Positions 54,819 through 64,000 of a stretch of DNA of 64,000 nucleotides are shown here, piece after piece. Location: positions 93,550 to 157,549 of the forward strand of contig CAVZMO010000053.1 of assembly GCA_963776195.1 (NCBI GenBank). Direction: 5' to 3'. The position numbers and the translations under genes were made by a program. Source of the DNA: CAVZMO01 sp963776195. GTDB lineage: Bacteria > Nitrospirota > Thermodesulfovibrionia > Thermodesulfovibrionales > SM23-35. The first letter of the stretch is position 1. Each line of letters begins with the position of its first letter. The notes under the pieces were generated by a model. The model made no database searches and was not told the DNA's origin. It worked only from the letters and a program-made list of their open reading frames with translations.

Positions 54819-54919
54819 TTTATCTCCAAACTTGGGGTGCCAAATTGTGACCTCAAGATATCATATGTTCAATGTCGGAATTTGCAAGGACAGACACCAT
54901 AATTGCCCCTTACCACCCT

Positions 54920-55018
54920 CTATCGGTTTGCCGGAGCCGGCAAACCGATAGGCTCATTTACTTTCTTTAGGTCTTCAAAGGACTTGCTTCCCATTGGCAT
55001 TAAATTTTTATCTGACAT
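54920..55018 (-). pseudogene. dinD-like N-terminal relic ended by a palindrome
   Basis: The 32-residue frame starts MSDKNLMPMGSKSFEDLKKVNE after a GGAGGGG site and resembles the first residues of DNA-damage-inducible protein D. It is then taken over by a perfect palindrome with 15-bp arms at 54920-54951 (CTATCGGTTTGCCGG, centre AG), which supplies the last codons and the stop. No further dinD sequence follows. It is in the mod-to-res operon. Confidence 0.6.
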
Positions 55019-55063
55019 GCCCCCTCCTAAAATAAGGCGTCAATAATATTATAAGCTCAAGGT

Positions 55064-55312
55064 TCAAATCGTTTTAAAATCTACTCCCGCATCGCGCATC
55101 TGCAGGACCGTATTGGTTTTGAGTTGGTCGTTACCGGTGAACAGATTGTCGAGGGTAATGACTTTTTGCGGTTTGGCGGCAATGATTTGCTCTATCAGTT
55201 TTTCATTCATAGCATCCAGGGCAATGATGAGTTCGTTGTTGCTGATGCTGTAAAAACCTATACTGTCATTGCGAGGGTTCGTAGAGCCCTTTTTACCTTG
55301 AGATTGCTTCGC
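55064..55312 (-). pseudogene. Disconnected C-terminal end of mod
   Basis: Past the TGA at 55313-55315 the same frame stays open to 55064. It encodes GFYSISNNELIIALDAMNEK, then EQIIAAKPQKVITLDNLFTG and QMRDAGVDFKTI, a normal Mod C-terminus. The TGA is inside a 65-bp palindromic element (55264-55328) inserted in frame. Without the stop, mod would encode 643 residues. Confidence 0.8.
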
Positions 55313-55328
55313 TCAGCTCGCAATGACA
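55264..55328. repeat. Palindromic element inserted in mod
   Basis: 65 bp bounded by TGTCATTGCGAG and CTCGCAATGACA. It is the same family as the intergenic copy at 39137-39227. Here it interrupts mod. The frame is the same on both sides, and it contains only one in-frame stop. Confidence 0.85.
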
Positions 55329-56995
55329 TATTCCACAGGGGAAGTGAGTTCATATCCTGCTTTGAGCATTAGCTCATACAGCATATTTTGTTTTTCAGCT
55401 CCGGGTTTGATGGGGTTGGTGAAGGCATCAAGCTGCTGCGCCAGTTTTTCGTCACTGTCTATTTCACTGCCTCTCCAGATTTTAAAACTGGATGATGAAA
55501 GCTTGAACACCTTGAATCCTAAATCCAACGTGCCTTCAGCAAACAAATCAGGCTTCCCAGCTTTTTCTATTTTCTGAATAACCCTGCGGATACGTTCTTT
55601 GCCGATATCTGAAATGGTGTTGTAGCCCGCTTTATGGGCTGGGCTATCTTCCTCTACTGCTTCGGGAAGTTGAACCATTATAAATTGACGCTTTTTATGG
55701 TCTTTATTTAACTCTAATACTGCATGAGCAACTGAAGCGGCACCGCTGAAGAAATCAAGAATGATTTCATTTTCATCTTCAATTCCGATGTTCAGAAGTT
55801 GCTTAATCAAGCCTGTTGGTTTAGGGAATGGAAAAATCTGGGCGTTACCAAATAGTTCAATGATTTCATTAGTCCCGTGTTGTGTAAAAACATTATCAAT
55901 AATTGAGAAGGCTTTTATTTCTCTTTCCTTCCCGCTTTCATCTTTCAGGTATTGCTTTGTATTAACCGACCAATTTCCATCCTTGTCTTTCAAAAATTCA
56001 AGTTCATCACTTTTAAGAGCCTCTGAAACCCGGTCTTTGCTCCAAAGCCATTGGCGTTTCGGCAAAACTTCTGTCCCGTCCGGTGCAGCTATGGGGAAAA
56101 CAAGATTCTTTCTTTCTCCCATACTCTTAGTCGCTTCTAACGGATGGGTTCTGTATCCACCACGTTTTTCAAAATGCTTATCTTTTTTTGTGTAATACCG
56201 CGCAATAGCTTCTTGATTATTTGGAATGAAAATGGGGTTTAAACTGTCAATGTTCTTGGCAAACATCAAAGCATATTCATGAAGAGAAACAAGGTATTTT
56301 TCCTTGGCGCCGCCTCCGTACCTCTTTTTCCAAATGATGCAGTCAACAAAATTCTCTTCCCCAAATATCTCATTCATCACCATCCGAAGATTATGAACCT
56401 CATTATCGTCAATGTGAACGAAGATTACTCCGTCATCACGCAGGAGGTTTTTGGCGAGGAAAAGGCGGGGATACATCATGCTTAACCAGTTGCTGTGATA
56501 GTGACCGCTGTCCTTGCTGTTCTTGCGGAAAAGGCCCTCTTTCAGCAGGTAGCCTTCTTCGTCCTTATCGCCGATGCGCTTCAGATAATCTTCTTTTTTC
56601 TCGCTGAATCTATCGGGGTAAATAAAGCTGTCACTGCCTGTGTTGTAAGGTGGGTCTATGCAAACTACTTTGACTTTACCATAATATGCTTTTTGCAAAA
56701 CCTTCAGCACTTCCAGATTTTCGCCCTCAATGAAGAGGTTTTCGGTTGTGTCAAAGTTGACGGATTCATCCGGCGCAGGTTTCAAGGTAGCAGTGGTGGG
56801 CTGCTGCAATATTTTAAAGGCATCACTCTTGCCCGCCCAATTCAATACATAGCGTTCATTGGCAAAATTAATATCATCGCCGAAAGCGGCTTTCAGCTTC
56901 TCCCAATCCAGTTGGCTCTCGGCAAAGAGTTCCGGAAAAAGCTCTTTCAGCCTTTGCAGCCTGGTTTGCTTTATATCAAGAGATTCTCCGTTCAT
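55313..56995 (-). CDS. mod: Type III DNA methyltransferase Mod, C-terminally truncated
   Basis: 560 residues. The beta-class amino-methyltransferase motifs are present: catalytic DPPYNTGSDSFIYPD near residue 115 and AdoMet-binding LDFFSGAASVAHAV near 415, with the target-recognition region between them. The protein ends SPVEYVIAS through a stop in an inserted palindrome, losing about 80 residues of tail. Both catalytic motifs survive, so it may still methylate as an orphan. Its Res partner is broken. It is first in the operon that also carries the dinD relic, ORF6N and ABC-3C genes. Confidence 0.92.
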   Translation of the reverse strand: MNGESLDIKQTRLQRLKELFPELFAESQLDWEKLKAAFGDDINFANERYVLNWAGKSDAFKILQQPTTATLKPAPDESVNFDTTENLFIEGENLEVLKVLQKAYYGKVKVVCIDPPYNTGSDSFIYPDRFSEKKEDYLKRIGDKDEEGYLLKEGLFRKNSKDSGHYHSNWLSMMYPRLFLAKNLLRDDGVIFVHIDDNEVHNLRMVMNEIFGEENFVDCIIWKKRYGGGAKEKYLVSLHEYALMFAKNIDSLNPIFIPNNQEAIARYYTKKDKHFEKRGGYRTHPLEATKSMGERKNLVFPIAAPDGTEVLPKRQWLWSKDRVSEALKSDELEFLKDKDGNWSVNTKQYLKDESGKEREIKAFSIIDNVFTQHGTNEIIELFGNAQIFPFPKPTGLIKQLLNIGIEDENEIILDFFSGAASVAHAVLELNKDHKKRQFIMVQLPEAVEEDSPAHKAGYNTISDIGKERIRRVIQKIEKAGKPDLFAEGTLDLGFKVFKLSSSSFKIWRGSEIDSDEKLAQQLDAFTNPIKPGAEKQNMLYELMLKAGYELTSPVEYVIAS

Positions 56996-57081
56996 CTATT
57001 CCCCACTATTTAGATTAAAACAGTATATGTTGTCGAAAATACGCGGTATTGGTTCCTGTCTGCCAATCGTTAGATGTAGTG

Positions 57082-57110
57082 TTGACATGCCTTCCCCTTA
57101 ACTATGTAAA
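57082..57110 (+). promoter_or_regulatory. Possible sigma-70 promoter for truA
   Basis: TTGACA at 57082-57087 is followed, 17 nt later, by TGTAAA at 57105-57110. The -10 box is weak. It lies 115 bp upstream of truA in the gap between divergent mod and truA. Confidence 0.35.
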
Positions 57111-57225
57111 AAAGCAAGTCCATCCATCTGCTATTTTACAACAAATGACGGATAGATAGCGGATAGATAGAGAATTGTTCGCGCTGGATTGTTGAAAATC
57201 TTTCAGGGTGTTAATATGTAAAACC

Positions 57226-57993
57226 ATGAAAAAAATCAGGCTGCTTCTTGAATATGACGGCACCGCCTATCACGGCTGGCAGGTCCAGAAAGATGCGACG
57301 ACTGTTCAGGGTATCATAGAGGACAGGCTCCAGAGAATAACCGGTGAACGATCGAGTGTTCTCGGCGCGAGCAGGACGGATGCCGGGGTACACGCGCTCG
57401 GACAGGTTGCCGTATTCCGGACGAAATCCAGGCTGGATGCCGAAACGATGAAAAGGGCGTTGAATGCGGTGCTTCCCCGGGATATCAGGGTGCTTGATAT
57501 CTCTGTGATTGACGATTTATTTCATCCGAGAGAGGATGCGGTTAAAAAAAACTATTTCTATATCATCACAAATCAGAGAAACTCTTCGGTCTTTTTCTGC
57601 CGGCACTCATGGTTAGTCCCGCAGTTGCTGGATCTGGACTCCGTGACAGAAGCATCACGGGTGCTTGTCGGCAGATATGATTTTTCGTCGTTCATGGGGA
57701 CCGGCAGCGACGTAAAGGATTTTGTACGGGAGATTTATTCGCTTACGGTAGAGAGGCTCGAAAGCATAGATTTCATGACCGTATCTCTGAAAGGCAATTT
57801 CATAAAGATAAGCACGGAGGCGGACGGTTTTCTCAGGCATATGGTCAGGAATATCGTCGGCACCCTCGTTGAGATCGGAAGGGGGAGGATGCCCGCGAAT
57901 AAGATGAAAGAGATTCTTGCATCGCGCGACAGAAGGCTCGCGGGGCAGACCGCGCCGGCAAGCGGTCTCTTTCTGGATAGAATTGTGTATTAA
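57226..57993 (+). CDS. truA: tRNA pseudouridine(38-40) synthase
   Basis: 255 residues from the ATG at 57226 (MKKIRLLLEYDGTAYHGWQ); a GTG at 57208 is less likely. The catalytic Asp lies in LGASRTDAGVHALGQ. FLRHMVRNIVGTLVEIGRG and the C-terminal ASGLFLDRIVY are family features. It modifies the anticodon arm of tRNAs. Confidence 0.95.
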   Translation: MKKIRLLLEYDGTAYHGWQVQKDATTVQGIIEDRLQRITGERSSVLGASRTDAGVHALGQVAVFRTKSRLDAETMKRALNAVLPRDIRVLDISVIDDLFHPREDAVKKNYFYIITNQRNSSVFFCRHSWLVPQLLDLDSVTEASRVLVGRYDFSSFMGTGSDVKDFVREIYSLTVERLESIDFMTVSLKGNFIKISTEADGFLRHMVRNIVGTLVEIGRGRMPANKMKEILASRDRRLAGQTAPASGLFLDRIVY

Positions 57994-58025
57994 TCCAAAA
58001 AGCAAATGCTTCTTCCCGGGTCAAC

Positions 58026-58589
58026 TTAATCCCCGAATATCTTCAGCCATTCATCAAAACGTCTTAATTTATCCTCACCGAATGCGGCAATACCGCTTCT
58101 GATTCTTTGCAGGGGTTTTTCTTTTAACAAAAATTCCGTATCCTTAGAGAAAAATTTGTCGGCGAAGCAGATGATCTGTTCTTCTATCGTTACCGGAAGC
58201 ATGTCCCTTTTGGGCAATGGGAGATTTTTTCCTTTGATTTCCCTGAGAGATATTCCAACTCCCACGTGCCTTTCACAGACGAGGGCGTGTTGCGGGAATC
58301 CTTCTTGCTCAAGGATTTTTCTCCCTAAATAGCCGTGGCAGATATAGGTCTTATCGCCATAACATCCGATCCTCGGCTCATCGGTCAGGAATATGCCGAT
58401 ATCGTGAAGCATCGCGGCTTCCAGGATGAAGGAGAGATTAGGACTTGGATTCTTTACTCTTTTTGAGATCCGGAGGGCCTTTTCCGCAACCATTGTGCTG
58501 TGTTGTATCAGGAAATGATATGCCCTGGATTCAGGGGCATAATACTTTTTGATGATGGCTACCGGGTCCACTTCAATAACGAGTTGCAT
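58026..58589 (-). CDS. HD-domain phosphohydrolase
   Basis: 187 residues. HD motif residues include His in FLIQHSTMVAEKALRI, the HD pair in EAAMLHDIGIFL, and a later His in CHGYLGRKILE and CERHVGVG. Small HDIG proteins of this type hydrolyse nucleotides or phosphate esters; the substrate is not known. It converges with truA. Confidence 0.83.
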   Translation of the reverse strand: MQLVIEVDPVAIIKKYYAPESRAYHFLIQHSTMVAEKALRISKRVKNPSPNLSFILEAAMLHDIGIFLTDEPRIGCYGDKTYICHGYLGRKILEQEGFPQHALVCERHVGVGISLREIKGKNLPLPKRDMLPVTIEEQIICFADKFFSKDTEFLLKEKPLQRIRSGIAAFGEDKLRRFDEWLKIFGD

Positions 58590-58686
58590 AAAATGAGTTG
58601 CATAAAATTTTTAAACCTCTAAAATTATAAATGAAGCTCGAAGAAAATGATCCAAGAATCATTATTAGTCTTATCGAAGAAAACGT

Positions 58687-58716
58687 ATTGACATGAACTT
58701 ACTCAATAGATATGAT
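58687..58716 (+). promoter_or_regulatory. dnaJ-operon promoter with a HAIR-like HspR site
   Basis: TTGACA (58688-58693), a 17-nt spacer and TATGAT (58711-58716) form a good sigma-70 promoter 22 bp before the dnaJ ATG. Overlapping the -35 box, ATTGACA-N7-ACTCAAT resembles the HspR target CTTGAGT-N7-ACTCAAG (10 of 14 matches, spacing exact). HspR is encoded in the operon, so autorepression is likely. Confidence 0.55.
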
Positions 58717-58737
58717 AAGAAATAAAGGAATATAAAG

Positions 58738-59830
58738 ATGGCTGCTGAAGTAAAAGACTATTATAAAACCCTGGGCGTGAACAAAGACGCCTCTCAGGAT
58801 GAGATAAAAAAAGCCTTTAGAAAGCTTGCACGCAAATATCATCCTGACCTGAATCCGGGTGATAAAACTGCAGAGCAGAAGTTCAAGGAGCTTAATGAGG
58901 CGTATGGTGTTTTAGGCGATGCCAAGAAAAGAACTGAATATGACCAGTTCGGCAGTGCGCCCTTTGGGGCGGGCGGCCCGGGATTTGAAGGATTCAGGCC
59001 GTATGATCACGGTGAGACCTATGATTTCGGCGGGTTTGGCGACATATTCTCGGATCTCTTTGGAGCACGGACAAGACCGGGAGCGCAACACGCAAAAGGC
59101 CCCGACATGGTCATGGGCCTTGAGCTTACCCTTGAGGAGGCGTTCTCGGGTGTGACAAGACCGATCACTTTCAATAGGGAAGTTCCGTGCGGGACATGTA
59201 ACGGTTCAGGGGCTGAGGCATTTCAGGTGTGTGATGTCTGTAAGGGAACAGGAAGTATTCAAACCTCCAAGGGGTTTTTTAAAATGGCACAACCCTGCAC
59301 TGCCTGCGGAGGTACCGGAAGAAAGGTGACAAAGTTCTGCCGGACCTGCGGGGGAAGGGGAAAAGTTTTACAGACAGAGGCGGTAAAGGTCAAGATTCCC
59401 GCCGGAGTTGATACCGGTTCGAGAGTCAAATTAAAGGGTATGGGAGGAGCAGGTAATAGGCGGCGGCCCCGCCGGAGACCTCCATATCGAAATCACGGTC
59501 AGGCACCATCCGATATTTAAAAGAAAAGGTGATGACATCTACCTTGACCTGCCTGTGACCTTTGCGGAGGCTGCTCTCGGGGCCAGGATCGAAGTCCCGA
59601 CACTGGACGGCAGAGCCGCGATGACATTGCCGCCGGGAACACAGGGAGGACAAAGATTAAAGCTTACGGGAAAGGGCTTCCGCTCACCGAAGACAGGCGC
59701 CAGGGGAAACCAGTATGTCGATATCAAGATAGTCGTACCCAAAGACCTGGATAGCAGAGCGAAAGACATGATAAAGGAAGTCGGGGGATTATACAAAGAA
59801 GATCCTCGAAGGAGGTTGTTGCAGAGATGA
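58738..59830 (+). pseudogene. dnaJ: DnaJ co-chaperone, frame broken by one base
   Basis: The first frame gives a J domain (YYKTLGVNKDASQDEIKKAF, HPD in YHPDLNPG), a Gly/Phe region and four CxxCxGxG zinc repeats (CGTCNGSG, CDVCKGTG, CTACGGTG, CRTCGGRG). It loses frame after KLKGMGGAG. The other frame continues through TFAEAALGARIEVPTLDG to the end at 59830. One extra A at 59455-59456 explains it; without it the join reads GGAGIGGGPAGDLHIEI. Full length would be about 363 residues. Sequence error is quite likely, since the zinc-finger DnaJ is normally kept. Confidence 0.88.
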
Positions 59831-60177
59831 ATGAATCGAAGGACAAAAAACAGCCTTTATTCATGATAAGCGTTGTGGCGAGGATGCTCAACGTGCATCC
59901 TCAGACCCTGCGGCTTTATGAACGGGAAGGCCTGGTCGCCCCTCACAGGACGAAGAGGGCAAGACTCTACTCAGTGGAGGACGTTGAAAGATTGGCCATG
60001 ATCCTCCGTCTTACGAGGGAACTCGGGGTCAATAGGTCAGGGGTGGAAATAATCCTTAGGCTCAGACACAGGTTGGAGGTCTTTCAGAGAGAGATGGAGG
60101 AGATGATGAATTTTCTCGAAGAAGATATCAGGAAAGATTTCATGAGGAAATTCAGAAAGATTTTTTCAGAAGAGTGA
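59827..60177 (+). CDS. hspR: MerR-family heat-shock repressor HspR
   Basis: 116 residues. The MerR helix-turn-helix is seen in FMISVVARMLNVHPQTLRLYEREGL in two overlapping parts, with RARLYSVEDVERLAMI as the wing. A coiled coil follows. HspR usually represses dnaK/clpB operons at HAIR sites with DnaK as co-repressor. The gene overlaps dnaJ by 4 bp and precedes clpB. Confidence 0.9.
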   Translation: MNESKDKKQPLFMISVVARMLNVHPQTLRLYEREGLVAPHRTKRARLYSVEDVERLAMILRLTRELGVNRSGVEIILRLRHRLEVFQREMEEMMNFLEEDIRKDFMRKFRKIFSEE

Positions 60178-60179
60178 GG

Positions 60180-60330
60180 ATGATGTGAACATTGTTCGAA
60201 AATTTATTTAACTTGATATGATTATCGAATTATCTTTACTCGGTTTATTCTCTAAAATGTTTCTGATTCCATCATTTAAAGGTACATCAAGGTATCAAAA
60301 AATAAATTTTCTCACAACGTCTCACATCAT
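60180..60330. repeat. Candidate MITE, copy 2 (between hspR and clpB)
   Basis: 151 bp with imperfect terminal inverted repeats of about 30 bp (ATGATGTGA...AAATTTATTT and AAATAAATTT...TCACATCAT). It aligns along most of its length with the copy at 32237-32384. It lies immediately before the clpB ribosome site, so it may affect clpB expression. Confidence 0.75.
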
Positions 60331-60363
60331 TCCTAAGAAACGATTTGGATTTAAGGAGGTTTT

Positions 60364-63002
60364 ATGGATAAATTTACGATAAAAAGCCAGGAGGCGATAC
60401 AGGAGGCGCAGAGATTTGCCGAGAAGAAAGGCAATCAGCAGATTGACGCCGAACATCTGCTCTGGGCGCTCCTTGAGGACGACGAAGGCGTTGCCTCGCA
60501 GATACTCATGAGGCTCGGCATAAATATAAAGGCATTGCAAAAGGATGTTGAAGAGGCGGTCGACAAATTCCCGAAGGTCATAGGCGCAACACCTTTAGGA
60601 CAGATGTACATATCGCCCGAGATTGAAAGGGGTATTCGAAGAAGCGCATAAAAGCGCGGAGCACCTCAAGGATGAATATGTGAGCGTGGAACATCTCCTT
60701 GTCGCACTTATTTCGATAGGAGGGCCGTGCTCCGAACTGTTGAAAAAATATGGCGCGACATCCGATAAGGTCCTTGCTGCAATGAGAGAAATAAGGGGCG
60801 GGCAGAGTGTAGCCGATCCGAATCCTGAAGATAAGTATCAGGCTTTGAAGAGATACAGCCGCGACCTCACGGAACTCGCAAAAAAGGGAAAGCTCGACCC
60901 TGTCATCGGAAGAGATGACGAGATAAGGAGGATCATACAGGTCTTGTCAAGGAGGACAAAGAATAACCCTGTGCTAATCGGCGAGCCTGGTGTCGGAAAG
61001 ACCGCTATCGCAGAGGGGCTTGCACAGCGGGTCGTTGCGGGAGATGTGCCGGAGACCTTAAAGGACAAGAAAGTGGTCGCCCTCGACATGGGTGCGATCG
61101 TGGCGGGCTCGAAGTTCAGGGGGGAGTTCGAGGAGAGATTAAAGGCGGTCCTCAAGGAAATCGAGCAGGCTGAAGGCAAAATCATTTTGTTCATAGATGA
61201 GCTTCACACGCTTGTCGGCGCCGGTGCGGCGGAGGGCGCTATTGACGCATCGAATATGCTCAAACCCGCGCTCGCGAGGGGGGACCTCAGGTGTGTGGGC
61301 GCCACAACAATTGATGAATACAGAAAGCATATAGAAAAAGACCCGGCCTTCGAAAGAAGGTTCCAGCCCATCCTCATAAAGGAGCCGAGCGTCGAAGATA
61401 CCATATCGATCCTGCGCGGCTTGCAAGGAAAGATACGAGGTCCATCACGGCGTCAAGATAAAAGACTCTGCATTGATCGCCGCTGCGGTGTTGTCAAACA
61501 GGTATATCACTGACAGGTTTCTCCCTGACAAGGCGATCGATCTGATCGATGAGTCTGCATCAAAACTCAGGATGGAGATAGACAGCATGCCTATAGAGCT
61601 TGACGAGATCGAAAGGAAACTCCGGCAGTATGAGATAGAAAAACAGGCGGTAATGAAAGACGGGTCAAAGGACGCAAAAGAAAGGCTTGAAAAGATAATC
61701 AAGGAGATGGCCGAGCTTCAGGAGAAGCGTGATGAGTTGAGGGCGCAGTGGATGAGTGAAAAAGAGATCATCGCAAAGATGCGGGATTGCAAGGAGCAGA
61801 TCGAAAAGACGAAGATTGATTCCGAAAGGGCTGAACGTGAAGGGGACCTGACTAGGGCGGCGGAACTCAGATATGGAAAATTGATCGAACTCCAGAAGTC
61901 ACTCAATGAGGAGAACAAAAGGCTTCTCGATGTCCAGAAGCGGAGGAAGATGCTGAAAGAAGAGGTGGATGAAGAGGATATCGCTGAAGTGGTCTCCAAG
62001 TGGACGGGGATACCGGTGAGCAGGATGCTCGAAGGCGAAGTCCAGAAGCTTATTCACATGGATGAGCGTCTCAGGCAGAGGGTCGTAGGACAGGACGAGG
62101 CCATAGAAGCGGTATCGAATGCGGTGAGACGGGCCCGCGCAGGGATTCAAGACCCTAACAGGCCTATCGGCTCTTTCATCTTCCTTGGACCTACCGGGGT
62201 CGGGAAGACCGAGCTTGCCAGGGCATTGGCGGAATTCCTTTTTGATGACGAGAATGCGATGATACGGATAGATATGTCCGAGTATCAGGAGAGGCACACC
62301 GTCTCGAGGCTTATCGGCGCACCTCCCGGATATGTGGGCTATGAAGAAGGCGGACAGCTTACGGAGGCGGTAAGGAGAAAACCCTATTCGGTCGTTTTGT
62401 TCGATGAGGTCGAAAAAGCCCATCCGGAGGTCTTCAACCTGCTCTTGCAATTGCTTGATGACGGAAGACTTACTGACAGCCACGGGAGAACAGTGGACTT
62501 CAGAAATGCCGTGGTTATCATGACGTCGAACATAGGGAGTGTGCATATTCAGGAGATGCTCCAGGAGCGGGCAAAGAGGCCTTCTGCTTACTGGGTCATC
62601 AACAATGAGGAACTGAAAGAAAAGGTTATGAACGACCTGAAGACATTTTTCAGACCGGAGTTCCTGAACAGGGTTGATGAGATCATCGTTTTCAACACGT
62701 TGACAAAAGAACTGCTCAAGCAGATCGTTGAAATACAGGTCAACAGGATGAAAAGATACATAAAAGAAAAAAATGTGGACTTAAAATTGACGGAAAGTGC
62801 AAAAGAATATTTTGCAGACATCGGGTTTGACCCGATTTATGGGGCAAGGCCATTGAAAAGGGCGCTCCAGAGAGAGATACTGAACCCACTTGCCCTGAAG
62901 ATACTGGACAGGACATTCAGGGAAGGGGACACGGTTTTGGTTGATTATGACGGCAATAACATTACATTTGCCGGGGAAGTGGCTGCTGAAGTAGAGGCAT
63001 GA
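60364..63002 (+). pseudogene. clpB: ClpB disaggregase, frame broken twice
   Basis: Three frames together make a full ClpB of about 879 residues. Part 1 (from 60364) is the first N-domain repeat up to YISPEIER. Part 2 starts VFEEAHKSAEHLKDEY and holds AAA-1 (GEPGVGKTAIAEG, ILFIDELHTLVGAG). Part 3 has the M-domain coiled coil and AAA-2 (LGPTGVGKTELA, VLFDEVEKAHP), ending near FAGEVAAEVEA. An extra G in GGGG at 60629-60632 and an extra C at 61424 separate the parts. AAGGAGG precedes the ATG. Two single-base insertions in a chaperone gene suggest sequence errors. Confidence 0.9.
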
Positions 63003-63333
63003 GATTTTAGAAGTGCGGAATTTGACCTGTCAGATGTCAGGCGGATTGTCGACACCACCTCTAATATGCACTTACTAATGCGGTCATTAGTATGGCGACA
63101 TAGTTTCGTCTGTTTGTTATTCTCCGGCTCGACCGGTGAATCCAGTGCCTTTCTCTGGATTGCCCGATCAAGTCGGGCAATGACAGATATGTATCCTTAC
63201 TTATAGCCGCCTTAGTAAGTACCATCTCTTAAGTGCATATTAGCTTTTGCTATACGTAACAAAAGTGATTGATTCTTAAGATTGCTGAGGGTCATTATCT
63301 ATTCTGCTTTTCTAAAGAGGAAGAGGAGGAGTA
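63003..63333. other. Intergenic region between clpB and the integrase
   Basis: No gene is evident. It holds an inverted-repeat-bounded element (63061-63243, listed separately) that itself contains a REP-like palindrome (ATCAAGTCGGGCAATGACAG near 63167). The end (GAGGAAGAGGAGGAGTA) is the integrase ribosome site. Confidence 0.6.
63061..63243. repeat. 183-bp element bounded by inverted repeats
   Basis: CTAATATGCACTTA at 63061-63074 is matched by its exact complement at 63230-63243. A further inverted pair lies inside (CTTACTAATGCGG against CCGCCTTAGTAAG). It resembles a miniature element or a recombination site and lies 90 bp before a tyrosine recombinase gene. Confidence 0.6.
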
Positions 63334-64000
63334 ATGGCCCAGGCAAGGCAAATTTTCAACAGACCGCTCAGTCGTGAAGACAAAACATTCCGTCATCAAG
63401 ATGTTGCAGCGCCTATCGATAAAATCCTTCAGAAGCTATCTGGAATGGAGTTTCCCGGGAAAGAACATCTCGCGCGTTATATGCGTCACAAATGGCGGTT
63501 GAACCACAAACCAGTAAAGTCGCGTGGGCAGCTTCAAAGCGGCAAAACTCTTTCTCACTTTTTACAGCAGCTTGGGCAAGAGCCGACTTGAAGAGATCGC
63601 AGGTGATGATCTCGAAGGTTTTGTCGAACACGAGCAGGATCGCGGAACGAAAATCACTTCAACCAGGACGAGGCTTATGTACCTCATCGGCTTTCTGCGC
63701 TTTCTGATCGAACAGGACCTTATCCCGAAAAGATCCTCAAACGAAAAATCAGATCGGACTGCCCGTCTTTTACCCGTGCGATGAACCCAGGTGATGTCAG
63801 GCGGTTCCTCTCTGTTATTGAAAAGACTCGTGACCGTGCTCTCATCCTGGTGCTTCTGAGGACAGGCATGAGAATCGGGGAGCTTCTTAGCTTGAAGATA
63901 AGGGATCTCGATATCCGGGACAGGAAGATTCACATTTATGAAGGGCGGAAGAACAGCCTTGGACGGGTGGTTTATCTGAGCGATGACGCCCTGTTTGCCT
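63334..64000 (+). pseudogene. Tyrosine recombinase/integrase, frameshifted and cut by the window edge
   Basis: Frame 1 opens MAQARQIFNRPLSREDKTF. Frame 2 holds the SAM-like core-binding domain (SFKAAKLFLTFYSSLGKSRL, TRLMYLIGFLRFLIEQDLIP). Frame 3 starts the catalytic domain with the first catalytic arginine in LLRTGMRIGELLSLKIRDL, and is open to the edge. An extra G in GGG at 63526-63528 and a missing base near 63724-63727 separate the frames. The family carries out site-specific recombination for phages, islands or chromosome resolution. The rest lies beyond the window. Confidence 0.82.

Overview
The window looks like a chromosomal segment of a Gram-negative bacterium. Evidence includes a heptose-1-phosphate adenylyltransferase, RseP, an LL-diaminopimelate aminotransferase (DapL), HspR-type heat-shock control and a CheA/PATAN signalling cluster. 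The mix of gene types best fits a Nitrospirota or deltaproteobacterial lineage; that placement is inference from gene content only. Many short palindromic elements lie between and inside genes.

Region 1 (1-4,224, minus strand) is a signalling cluster: an ExeA-like ATPase running off the edge, a CheA-type kinase, a CheY-like receiver and a PATAN/DUF4388 protein. Region 2 (about 4,460-17,605, minus strand) is a type I-C CRISPR-Cas locus. Transcription runs cas3-cas5c-cas8c(cas11c)-cas7c, then cas4, then cas1-cas2, a leader, and an array of 15 identical repeats with 14 spacers. The operon carries unusual cargo. Between cas7 and cas4 are a 43-residue four-helix-bundle fragment, a truncated Bro-N gene and a four-helix-suffix gene. 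Between cas4 and cas1 is an AbrB/PIN toxin-antitoxin pair. Upstream of cas3 are the relic of another cas3 HD domain, a frameshifted Bro-N gene and a Phd/RelE pair.

Region 3 (17.7-44.6 kb) is mostly housekeeping: hisH, folK, dapL, an NtrC-type two-component pair, livHMGF, acyP, recN, a ROK kinase, lepB, ribE-ribBA-ribH-nusB, uppS-cdsA-dxr-rseP, rfaE2, hisD and an HD-GYP protein. Region 4 (44.9-57.0 kb) is a defence island. An IS1182-type element is followed by a type III restriction-modification operon whose res gene is split by an IS1380-type element and whose mod gene has lost its C-terminus. Between mod and res sit a dinD relic, an ORF6N gene and a three-gene cluster that matches the ABC-three-component (ABC-3C) conflict systems. 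Region 5 (57.2-64.0 kb) holds truA, an HD hydrolase, the heat-shock operon dnaJ-hspR-clpB, and a frameshifted tyrosine recombinase at the window edge.

At least ten single-base indels break otherwise good reading frames (Bro-N, livF, IS1380 transposase, dnaJ, clpB, integrase). Several are in genes that should be intact, so some are probably sequence errors. The points most worth following are the ABC-3C module nested in the dead type III operon, the toxin-antitoxin and four-helix cargo in the cas operon, the internal Cas11c start, and palindromes inserted in frame inside three protein genes.
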